From Deltaproteobacteria bacterium (GTDB lineage Bacteria; Desulfobacterota; Desulfobacteria; Desulfobacterales; B30-G6): 11,305 nucleotides of DNA. The notes beneath the pieces were generated by a model. It was not told the DNA's origin and did no database searches. It saw only the letters and a program-made list of their open reading frames with translations. The translations under genes and the position numbers were made by a program. Positions within the stretch are counted from its first letter, which is position 1. Every line of letters starts with the position of its first letter. The stretch is from contig JAFDAT010000071.1 of assembly GCA_019313725.1 (NCBI GenBank), positions 1-11,305 of the forward strand. The letters run 5' to 3'. Below are positions 1 through 6,069 of this stretch, one piece after another.

Positions 1-59
1 GTGAACACCCCGACCCCCTCTTTGACCTCCACTGCGATGGTTTTAAAATCCGTTTTCAT
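1..59 (-). CDS. Probable enoyl-CoA hydratase/isomerase, N-terminus only (gene runs off the left edge)
   Basis: Reading the minus strand from an ATG at 59-57 gives MKTDFKTIAVEVKEGVGVFT before the window ends. The pattern of a short polar start, an 'xxxIxVExKxGVxxxT' strand and a run leading towards the usual 'LNRPE' is how crotonase-fold enoyl-CoA hydratases commonly begin, but only about 20 residues are visible. A strong Shine-Dalgarno (AAGGAG, reverse complement of 66-71) sits just upstream and overlaps the TAA stop of the acyl-CoA synthetase gene (70-72). The gap between the genes is 10 bases, so the two are almost certainly co-transcribed and probably translationally coupled. If it is a hydratase, it would hydrate the enoyl-CoA made further up the pathway. 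The existence of a gene start is well supported. The family is a guess from the N-terminus and the context. Confidence 0.6.
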   Translation of the reverse strand, partial: MKTDFKTIAVEVKEGVGVF

Positions 60-69
60 GCTTAACTCC

Positions 70-1737
70 TTATTGTTTTGTTGCCCTGTCGAGCTCCTCC
101 TGACGCAGCACCTTGCGCAGGATCTTGCCGACTGCCGACTTGGGCAGTTCTTCACGGAACTCGACAATCTTGGGGGCCTTGTAGGCCGCCAGCTTCTCTC
201 TGCAGAACGCAATGATCTCCTCCTGGGTCACCTCCTCACCAGGCTTGACCACCACAAAGGCTTTCACGGTCTCTCCCCTGTAGTCATCGGGGACACCCAC
301 GGAAACGGCATCCGCCACCTTGGGGTGCTCGAATAATACCTCGTCTACCTCCCGGGGGTAGACATTGTAACCGCCCGCAATGATCATGTCCTTTTTACGG
401 TCCACGATGGCAAAGTAGTCATCTTCGTCCTGTACAACGACATCACCCGTATGCAGCCAGCCGTCTTTCAACTGCCCGGCGGTCTCTTCGGGGTTGTTCC
501 AGTACCCCTGCATGATCAGCGGGCTCTTGATAATCAGCTCTCCGGGTTCACCTTTGGGAACATCCGCGGTGCCGTTTTCAAGATCCACAAGCCTCACGTC
601 CGTGTCCGGAAATGGGATACCGATGCTCCCGGCCTTGCTCATACCCATCAACGGGTTGGCAATTCCCAGGGAGGTGGTCTCGCTCATGCCCCAGCCCTCG
701 CCGTAGTTGATGCCCATATCCCTGGCCTGCTCGATAAGCTCCATCGGCATGGGACCGCCACCCGAGTTGAAAAGGCCCAATTTCTTACCCAGTTCCAATT
801 CGGCTGCCCTGGGGTGACTGATGATGGCGTTGATCATGGTGGGTACGGCCGGAAAAAATGTGATCTGGTTGAAGCCTTCCAGAATGCCCATGATCTCATC
901 CAGTTCAAAACGGGGAGCAATGATCTGGGTAGCACCGTTGTACATACCCCAACCGAGAACGACGATGGTGCCATACACATGAAAATAGGGCAGCACGGCC
1001 ATGACGTTCCTGCTTTCAGGTGGTATTAGGCCGGTGGTGGCCGACCCCCACAAGGAGCACTGCATGGTGGCGGCTACCAGGTTGGCATGGGTCAGCACGG
1101 CGCCTTTGGGCAAACCGGTGGTCCCACCGGTAAACTGGATAAGGGCCGGATCATTTACCGACATCTCGATTCTGGGGATTGTCGTGCTGGTGGACGCCTC
1201 CAGCATCTTGGAGAAGTGATACCACCCCTCTTCGAGCTCGAGCTCTTCGGGCGTACTCTGTCCGAAGCCGTCGATATAATCCGTAACCCGGGTTACGATG
1301 ACGCGTTCGATCTCGACATCCTGGCACAATGCCCGGATGTTGGGGAGCACCATATCAAAGGTGACCAGCGTCGAAACCGTGGTGTTCGAGATGAGACCTT
1401 TCAGCTCATCCACTGTGTACATGGGATTCAGGTTTACGACGATGGCCCCGAGATGCAGGGCGGCATAGTAGGAAATGATGTACTGGGGACAGTTGGGCAG
1501 ATGGACCCCGACACGGTCGCCTTTTCTGATGCCCGCCTCTCCGAATGCCCGGGTCATTCTCATTATCTGATTGCGCAGTTCCCAGAAGGTCAGCTCCGTG
1601 CCGAAAAAACTGGTGGACGGCTTGTCGGGAAAGGCGTTTACCGAAATGCCCAAAAGCTCGTGGGCCATAATTCTGGGGTAGCGGATGGTTTCAGGTACGT
1701 TCCAGTCATAATGTCGTTGCCAGGGTCTGCTGTCCAT
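70..1737 (-). CDS. fadD: Long/medium-chain acyl-CoA synthetase (AMP-forming, FadD-like)
   Basis: This enzyme activates a carboxylic acid to its CoA thioester through an acyl-adenylate, using ATP and CoA in the cytoplasm. All ANL-superfamily core motifs are present. Numbered from the upstream ATG at 1743, they are the P-loop FTGGTTGLPKG (204-214), the adenine/Mg motif GEGWGMSETT (348-357), WLHTGD (429-434), the hinge DRKKD (448-452) and the C-terminal lysine region PKSAVGKILRK with catalytic Lys540. The length of about 555 residues is normal for FadD-type ligases. I place the start at the ATG at 1737 because the strong AAGGAGG (1751-1745) lies 7 nt before it, but only 1 nt before the first possible ATG at 1743. 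This removes two residues. The stop overlaps the next gene's ribosome-binding site. The exact acid cannot be read from sequence; the neighbours suggest a fatty or 4-hydroxy acid. Confidence 0.93.
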   Translation of the reverse strand: MDSRPWQRHYDWNVPETIRYPRIMAHELLGISVNAFPDKPSTSFFGTELTFWELRNQIMRMTRAFGEAGIRKGDRVGVHLPNCPQYIISYYAALHLGAIVVNLNPMYTVDELKGLISNTTVSTLVTFDMVLPNIRALCQDVEIERVIVTRVTDYIDGFGQSTPEELELEEGWYHFSKMLEASTSTTIPRIEMSVNDPALIQFTGGTTGLPKGAVLTHANLVAATMQCSLWGSATTGLIPPESRNVMAVLPYFHVYGTIVVLGWGMYNGATQIIAPRFELDEIMGILEGFNQITFFPAVPTMINAIISHPRAAELELGKKLGLFNSGGGPMPMELIEQARDMGINYGEGWGMSETTSLGIANPLMGMSKAGSIGIPFPDTDVRLVDLENGTADVPKGEPGELIIKSPLIMQGYWNNPEETAGQLKDGWLHTGDVVVQDEDDYFAIVDRKKDMIIAGGYNVYPREVDEVLFEHPKVADAVSVGVPDDYRGETVKAFVVVKPGEEVTQEEIIAFCREKLAAYKAPKIVEFREELPKSAVGKILRKVLRQEELDRATKQ

Positions 1738-1744
1738 GCACATG

Positions 1745-1751
1745 CCTCCTT
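1745..1751 (-). promoter_or_regulatory. Strong ribosome-binding site deciding the acyl-CoA synthetase start
   Basis: On the minus strand the sequence reads AAGGAGG-C-ATG-TGC-ATG. The spacing to the second ATG (1737) is 7 nt, which is ideal. The spacing to the first ATG (1743) is 1 nt, too close for normal initiation. The functional start is therefore very likely 1737. Confidence 0.7.
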
Positions 1752-1830
1752 ACCTTCTTAGTTTCTGTTTTTGGTTCTTCTTCAATGAAGTTGGAAAAAG
1801 GGATCAAAGGATTTGTTTTCTTATAATTTC

Positions 1831-1866
1831 ATCGGGATCGAAATCGCTATCGGGACCGGGATCGAA
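1831..1866. repeat. Degenerate hexanucleotide repeat tract (six ATCGGG-like units)
   Basis: Read in sixes, the tract is ATCGGG ATCGAA ATCGCT ATCGGG ACCGGG ATCGAA. Five of the six units start with ATCG and the sixth is ACCG. It is a short imperfect microsatellite in a non-coding spacer, GC-richer than its surroundings. No function can be assigned. It ends about 100 bases before the palindromic element on its right. Confidence 0.75.
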
Positions 1867-1968
1867 TACTTGCTACATGTAAAACTCCGTGTCTCCCTAA
1901 ATATAATATCATCATCCCAACCCGGATAACCGGAATTGAATATCCAACACCCAATTATCAAGTTGTGG

Positions 1969-2072
1969 CAGGGCTGAAGCCCTGGACTACATGGCATAAA
2001 GCCGACAGCTTTATAGCGCAGGGATTTATCCCTGCTAAACCGTCCGTCATGCACGACAGCGCATGAAAATTT
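1969..2072. repeat. Palindromic intergenic repeat element, copy A (REP/BIME-like)
   Basis: The element has two near-perfect palindromes. CAGGGCTGAAGCCCTG (1969-1984) has 7-bp arms around GA, and GCAGGGATTTATCCCTGC (2018-2035) has 8-bp arms around TT. Between them is a third hairpin with ATAAAGC (1996-2002) facing GCTTTAT (2008-2014). The element ends in GCATGAAAATTT (2061-2072). The same two palindromes and the same end sequence occur in the same order and orientation at 8799-8940, with a different interior. Such elements resemble REP/BIME sequences moved by Y1 (RAYT) transposases. No transposase gene is in this window, so mobility is inferred. In RNA the palindromes would fold strongly and could affect read-through or mRNA stability. 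Confidence 0.85.
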
Positions 2073-2143
2073 ATCGATTGTTGATTAGATGAGAGTTCAC
2101 CCTCTTACCTTCTCACCCTCTTTATTTCTTAAAATCCATATGA

Positions 2144-3961
2144 TTAAAGCCCGCCGAAGGCTGCCTCTGAAATCTCGACAGCAGCTTTTGATCCACCCAT
2201 GACCGCGTCCATCTGCCCGCAGGCTACGGGAATTATTGTTTGAATAAAGAATTCAGCGGATTTAACCTGGCCTTCATAGAAGTTTATATCCTTTTTCTTG
2301 GCGCCGTTGTTCAGCTTTTCCGCAGCAATCGAAGCGCGCCACAGCAGCATCCAGGCCATGATGACATCGCCCATGGTTTCCAGGAATGGAAAGGCATGTG
2401 CAAAAGCGGTTTTGAATTCTGGAGATACCCCCTGTTTCCCCAGATGCATGGCGGTCTCCCCCAGCTGGTTCAGGGCCTTTTCCAGCTGGTCGGCAAGCGG
2501 GACGAGAAATTCGAATTTGCGGGCACGCGCAATGACCGTCTGAACTTCCCCCGTGAAGCGCATGAAGACCTTGCCCTCCTGCATGCCCAGCTTGCGCCCC
2601 AGAAGGTCCATGGCCTGGATCCCGTCCGTGCCTTCGTAAATGGACGCAATCTTGCAATCCCGGGCCAGTTGCTCGATGGGATACTCCCGGGTGTAGCCGT
2701 AGCCGCCATAAACCTGCATGGCCTGGATACAGACGTCGAAGCCACGCTGGGCGCAGTAGGCTTTGACCAGCGGTGTCAACAGGTCGGTATACCCCTGGTA
2801 AAGCTCTTTTTCCTCATCATCGGCAGCGTTTTCGAGTTTATCGAAGCAGTTGCCTACATAATAGATAAAGCTGCGCATGCCCTCCACGTGGGACTTCATC
2901 CACAGCAGCATACGCCGGACATCCGGGTGACGGATAATCGGCACCTGGGGTGCATCCTTGTCCGCCAGACGGTCCATGTCCCTTCCCTGGAGCCTTTCCC
3001 GTGCGTAGTTCACCGCGTAAAGGTAAGCGGTCGTGGCATGGTTGAACCCCTGGAAACCGACCCCCAGGCGCGCCTCGTTCATCATGAGAAACATGATGCG
3101 CATGCCCTTGTTTTCTTCGCCGAGCAGAAATCCCCGACACCCGCCTTTGCTCCCCAGGGAGATGCTGCAGGTAGAAGAGGCGTGAATACCCATTTTCTCC
3201 TCGATCCCGGTACAGACCACATCATTGGGTTCCCCCAGGCTGCCGTCGGCATTGACCCAGATTTTGGGCACGAGGAAGATGGAAATTCCCTTTGTTCCGA
3301 CCGGGGCCCCTTCTATGCGGGCCAGTACGGGGTGGATGATGTTGTCGGCCAGATCGTGGTCACCGTTGGTGATAAAAATCTTGTCCCCTTTGATGGTGTA
3401 GGTGCCATCCGAATTTTTTTCAGCCGCTGTGGTGAGAGCCCCTACATCCGAGCCTGCCTGGGATTCGGTCAATAGCATGGTTCCACCCCAGACGCCGGTG
3501 TAGAGCTTTTCCAGAAAGAGTGTTTTCTGCTCCTCCGTGCCGAAGAGTTCCACCATCTTCCCGGTTCCGTGGCCCATGCGGGCATAGTTTACCAGGGCGT
3601 AATTCCCGCCGGTGATGTATTCGCTGGCCGCCCAGTTGATGATGTGGGGCAGCCCCTGGCCCCCAACCTCTGGATCTTCGGTCAGGGATGTCCACTCGTT
3701 TTCAATAATCAGTTTGTGCGGACGGTGAAAACACTCGGGAACTTTGACCTGGCCCTTTTCAAACGTCAGGCCGAGTTTATCCCCTTCGGCATATGTCGGC
3801 AGGAGTTCCTTGACGGCAAAATTGCGGGCTTCAGAGATAATCATGTCAAACATTTTACGGTTCAAATCCGAATATTTTTCGTTTTGTATGATAGCTTCCG
3901 TGTCCATCTGCTCATACAAGACAAAATCGATATCACGCCGATCTGCAATTACTTGGGCCAT
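2144..3961 (-). CDS. Acyl-CoA dehydrogenase, long ~600-residue type (DmdC-like architecture)
   Basis: This FAD enzyme introduces the alpha-beta double bond in an acyl-CoA and passes electrons to ETF. Order along the protein: an N-terminal extension beginning DFVLYEQ (12-18), the helical N-domain (about 35-155), the flavin/substrate strand motif LLTESQAGSDVGA (163-175), the middle beta-domain (about 160-285), and the C-terminal helical domain with QVYGGYGYTREYPIEQLARD (416-435). The catalytic base is Glu443 in IYEGTDGIQ (441-449). About 130 extra C-terminal residues (about 475-605) match the additional domain of the ~600-residue subfamily. That subfamily includes 3-methylmercaptopropionyl-CoA dehydrogenase DmdC, but also many enzymes of unknown substrate, so I do not assign DmdC. 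The ATG at 3961 follows an AAGGAA-type ribosome-binding site. It lies 66 bases downstream of the AbfD-family gene and is probably in the same transcript. Confidence 0.93.
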   Translation of the reverse strand: MAQVIADRRDIDFVLYEQMDTEAIIQNEKYSDLNRKMFDMIISEARNFAVKELLPTYAEGDKLGLTFEKGQVKVPECFHRPHKLIIENEWTSLTEDPEVGGQGLPHIINWAASEYITGGNYALVNYARMGHGTGKMVELFGTEEQKTLFLEKLYTGVWGGTMLLTESQAGSDVGALTTAAEKNSDGTYTIKGDKIFITNGDHDLADNIIHPVLARIEGAPVGTKGISIFLVPKIWVNADGSLGEPNDVVCTGIEEKMGIHASSTCSISLGSKGGCRGFLLGEENKGMRIMFLMMNEARLGVGFQGFNHATTAYLYAVNYARERLQGRDMDRLADKDAPQVPIIRHPDVRRMLLWMKSHVEGMRSFIYYVGNCFDKLENAADDEEKELYQGYTDLLTPLVKAYCAQRGFDVCIQAMQVYGGYGYTREYPIEQLARDCKIASIYEGTDGIQAMDLLGRKLGMQEGKVFMRFTGEVQTVIARARKFEFLVPLADQLEKALNQLGETAMHLGKQGVSPEFKTAFAHAFPFLETMGDVIMAWMLLWRASIAAEKLNNGAKKKDINFYEGQVKSAEFFIQTIIPVACGQMDAVMGGSKAAVEISEAAFGGL

Positions 3962-4003
3962 TTTCTTTTCCTTTCCTAATTATTGTACTTTTTTTCTTTA
4001 CTG

Positions 4004-4038
4004 CACAACCCGTAACACACAACCCGTCTACCCGTCTA
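4004..4038. repeat. Short direct repeats straddling the end of the AbfD-family gene
   Basis: On the plus strand CACAACCCGT occurs at 4004-4013 and 4018-4027, and CCCGTCTA is exactly tandem at 4023-4030 and 4031-4038. The TAG stop of the AbfD-family gene (reverse complement of 4028-4030) lies inside the tandem. Repeat slippage may therefore have shaped the extreme C-terminus of that protein and the spacer before the dehydrogenase gene. Confidence 0.65.
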
Positions 4039-5476
4039 TCCCGCACAGCTTTTTGGCCGCCTTTTTCTTGGCCTCCATGTTCACCTTCCTTGAAATCATG
4101 ATACGCTGGGCCTGGGGCGATCCGGCGCCGTGCATCGATTCCGTCAGATAACCCACCGCTGCCGTGCCCAGCGTCAGGTTTTCGATCAGCCGCAGGATGC
4201 GCCGGCGGTGTTCCGTGGGAATGTCGGGGTGGGTCCGGTAATATTTCTCAAGCCACGCACTTACTTCCGGAGCATTGAAATCCTTCTCACTGGGAAGTGT
4301 CACCATCAACCCGCCGGCAATATCCTGCGCCAGTCTTCAAATTTCATACGGAAACCGGGTGACATTATGTTTGTGAATGTTGGCTAGCAGGGTATTCACC
4401 GAAAAGGTGCCGCTGGGTTCCCTGTGGCCTTCGGAGGCACAGGCAATGCAGCCGCAATAGAGGGTCTCGTTCAGGTGGTTCATCTCGACGATTTTGTCTT
4501 TTACATGCGAGGCATGGTCCGCCCGGTTGAATTCCGCGATGGTCTGGGAGGCACCGATCAGAACATCTCCCACCCCGACCTTACAGGCGTAGCTCTGGCG
4601 GTGGTATCCGGCAAACACCTCCACCAGCTGGCCCGCGAATTCATTTTCCCGGCACATGAAAACACGCTCCCAGGGCACGAATACATTCTCGAACACCACC
4701 AGCGCTTCGTGACCGCCGAAAAGGATATTTCCCCGGTCTATTTCCCCATCTTCCAGTTTGCGGGTATCGCAAGACTGACGCCCCATGATGTAGTAGATAC
4801 CCTGGGTATCGCTGGGCAGTGCAAATGAAACCGCATAGTCCCTGTCCGCCTCCCCCAGGGCCATGGTGGGCATCACGATGACCTCATGGGAATTCACAGC
4901 ACCGGTTTGATGCGCCTTGGCGCCCTTGACCACAATACCGTCCTCCCGTTCCTCCACGATGTGAAGATACAGGTCGGGGTCGGCCTGTTTGTGGGGTGGA
5001 AGACTCCTGTCCCCCTTGGGGTCTGTCATGGCGCCGTCACAGGTGAAATCGTGTTCCTGGACATATTCGAGATACTTGAGAAATCGCCGGTTGTACTGAC
5101 TGCCGCACTGGTGATCGATATTGTAAGTCACGATGGAAAGCGCATTCAACGCATCCATGCCCACACACCGCTGAAAACAGCAGCCCGTTTCCCGGCCCAG
5201 CAGTCTGCCCATTTTGCTTTTTTTGACCAGATCGTCAACACTCTGGTGTATGTGCGTAAAGCGATTGATGCGTTTGCCGGTGAGATGGGATGTGACGGTC
5301 ATTAAATCTTCATGCTCGGGCATGTGCGCCAGTTCATAGGTCTTGGCAACCGCCTGCATGGAGGGCCTGATAATCGGATCGTCCACTACATTTTGCAGGC
5401 GTTCGCCAAACATGTAAACTACCATGTTCAGTTTACGCAGACTCTCCTCGTATTGCGCTGCGGTCATCATGGTCAT
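4028..5476 (-). pseudogene. abfD: 4-hydroxybutyryl-CoA dehydratase / vinylacetyl-CoA isomerase family gene, interrupted by an in-frame TGA
   Basis: The family uses FAD and a [4Fe-4S] cluster to dehydrate 4-hydroxybutyryl-CoA to crotonyl-CoA, and isomerises vinylacetyl-CoA. From the ATG at 5476 the frame runs 482 codons, close to the ~490 of the clostridial enzyme. It is broken only by TGA at codon 380 (4339-4337), with no frame change: FPYEI-stop-RLAQDIAGG. Cluster ligands are Cys100 and Cys104 (CFQRC), His292 and Cys298 (HRQSYACK). Glu257 (GGHEALVVF) and Tyr296 match known active-site residues. Glu446 (TESMHGAGSP), equivalent to clostridial Glu455, lies after the stop, so the truncated product lacks it. 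The start at 5476 is chosen because AAGGGG lies 9 nt upstream; an ATG at 5497 lacks a good site. His-to-Cys spacing is 6 here against 7 (His292/Cys299) in Clostridium aminobutyricum. Options are a decaying gene, TGA read-through or a sequencing error. Confidence 0.85.
4337..4339 (-). other. In-frame TGA codon inside the AbfD-family gene
   Basis: The minus strand reads TAT GAA ATT TGA AGA CTG GCG CAG GAT. Homologous protein sequence continues immediately in the same frame on both sides, so a single nonsense codon is the only lesion that splits the gene. From memory the clostridial enzyme has Val at this place (EIVRLAEDIAGG). I see no convincing bacterial SECIS hairpin with a GG-containing apical loop at the usual distance after the TGA, which argues against selenocysteine. 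Confidence 0.85.
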
Positions 5477-5485
5477 GATTGTTAT

Positions 5486-5491
5486 CCCCTT
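5486..5491 (-). promoter_or_regulatory. Ribosome-binding site of the AbfD-family gene
   Basis: AAGGGG on the minus strand ends 9 nt before the ATG at 5476. This supports that start over the in-frame ATG at 5497, which has no purine-rich site at a suitable distance. It also matches where the family's conserved MTAxQYxESLRKLN start falls. Confidence 0.6.
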
Positions 5492-5506
5492 GTACATTCC
5501 ATTTTA

Positions 5507-5533
5507 CCGTCGGGCTTTAAATGCCCCGGACGG
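5507..5533. other. Hairpin in the leader of the AbfD-family gene
   Basis: CCGTC (5507-5511) pairs with GACGG (5529-5533), and GGGC (5512-5515) with GCCC (5523-5526). There is a small bulge and a loop TTTAAAT. It lies about 15 bases upstream of the ribosome-binding site of the minus-strand AbfD gene and inside the divergent spacer. No T run follows on either strand, so it is not a classical terminator. It could be a leader RNA structure or an operator. Confidence 0.4.
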
Positions 5534-5660
5534 TGGGTCTAAATCTGTCCATTTGCCATGGCACATTCACGCTTTTTTTACAAGATCATTGATTTATAGA
5601 CGCTATATCTGTAGTCTTGCGGTTCCAGTATTTTACATGCTGACGGGCACTAAAACTGAA

Positions 5661-5678
5661 TTGACCACAGGGTTGACC
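5661..5678. promoter_or_regulatory. Direct repeat TTGACC-N6-TTGACC in the divergent promoter region
   Basis: Two TTGACC hexamers (5661-5666 and 5673-5678) are 12 bp apart start to start, just upstream of the plus-strand ABM gene. The arrangement could be a -35-like element or a tandem half-site for a regulator. No good -10 box follows at the right distance (17 nt after the first copy it reads AAATCT), so I make no firm promoter call. Confidence 0.25.
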
Positions 5679-5716
5679 GTCGAAAATCTTTAACCACACT
5701 CAAACAGGAGATTACC

Positions 5717-6013
5717 ATGATCGTTGTTGCCAAACTGAAAGCCAAAAAAGGTGCTGAAGAAGAGATGGAAAAAGTACTGCGCAATGCCGTCCAGAAGGTC
5801 GCATCCGAAGAGGGGACACTGACATATACGCTTCACCGCTCCCAGTCCGACCCGTGCGAATTTATGTTTTATGAAAAGTACACAGATGCGGAAGCACTTC
5901 AGACCCATAGCACCACCCCCCATTTCAAAGCCATGTTTGCCGCCCTGAAGGACCTGGTGGACGGACCGGCTGATATCGGAATGTACGAGGAATTGGCCGC
6001 ATTAAACCGATAG
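5717..6013 (+). CDS. ABM / YgiN-like small protein (dimeric alpha-beta barrel)
   Basis: This 98-residue protein has the layout of the antibiotic-biosynthesis monooxygenase (ABM) fold. MIVVAKLKAKKGAEEEMEKVL (1-21) is strand 1 and helix 1, with the typical 'KxGxEEEME' turn. GTLTYTLHRSQSDPCEFMFYEKYTDAEALQTHSTTPHFKAM (33-73) holds the central strands, the 'FxxYExYxD' motif and the 'HxxTPHFK' helix. Members of this fold include quinol monooxygenase YgiN and the AI-2 breakdown protein LsrG, but many have no known reaction and no bound metal, so a substrate cannot be given. The ATG at 5717 has AGGAG at 5706-5710, 6 nt away. It is followed after 56 bases by the outer-membrane protein gene, probably in one transcript, and is divergent from the AbfD-family gene. 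Confidence 0.88.
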   Translation: MIVVAKLKAKKGAEEEMEKVLRNAVQKVASEEGTLTYTLHRSQSDPCEFMFYEKYTDAEALQTHSTTPHFKAMFAALKDLVDGPADIGMYEELAALNR

Positions 6014-6069
6014 AAGCCGGCCATGCAGGTCCTATTCTTAAACGGCAGACCGTTGCCCTTGCACGGATC

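Larger units (their letters stand above)
1738..2143. other. 406-bp spacer between acyl-CoA dehydrogenase and acyl-CoA synthetase genes
   Basis: There is no believable gene here. It holds the ribosome-binding site of the synthetase (1745-1751), a hexamer-periodic tract (1831-1866) and a palindromic repeat element (1969-2072). The rest is AT-rich with no clear sigma-70 promoter. A 77-codon open frame on the minus strand (2054-1821) merely reads through the repeats, has no ribosome-binding site and resembles no protein. The length of the spacer makes it likely that the synthetase/hydratase pair is transcribed separately from the dehydrogenase, or that the repeat modulates read-through. Confidence 0.7.

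Noticed and set aside
1821..2054. 77-codon minus-strand ORF in the spacer
   Set aside because: It is composed of the hexamer tract and the palindromic repeat, has no ribosome-binding site and no similarity to a known protein.
1969..2072. CRISPR-like array
   Set aside because: The palindromes are different from each other, not regularly repeated with spacers, and no cas genes are present.
2240..3475. Long plus-strand open frame (411 codons) opposite the acyl-CoA dehydrogenase
   Set aside because: It is antisense to a gene with full family motifs, lacks a ribosome-binding site and recognisable domains, and is the usual shadow of a GC-rich gene.
4337..4339. TGA as a selenocysteine codon
   Set aside because: The nearest hairpin (CTGGC pairing with GCCGG, loop containing GGA) starts only a few bases after the TGA, closer than normal for a bacterial SECIS. 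The clostridial enzyme, as I recall it, has an ordinary aliphatic residue at this place.
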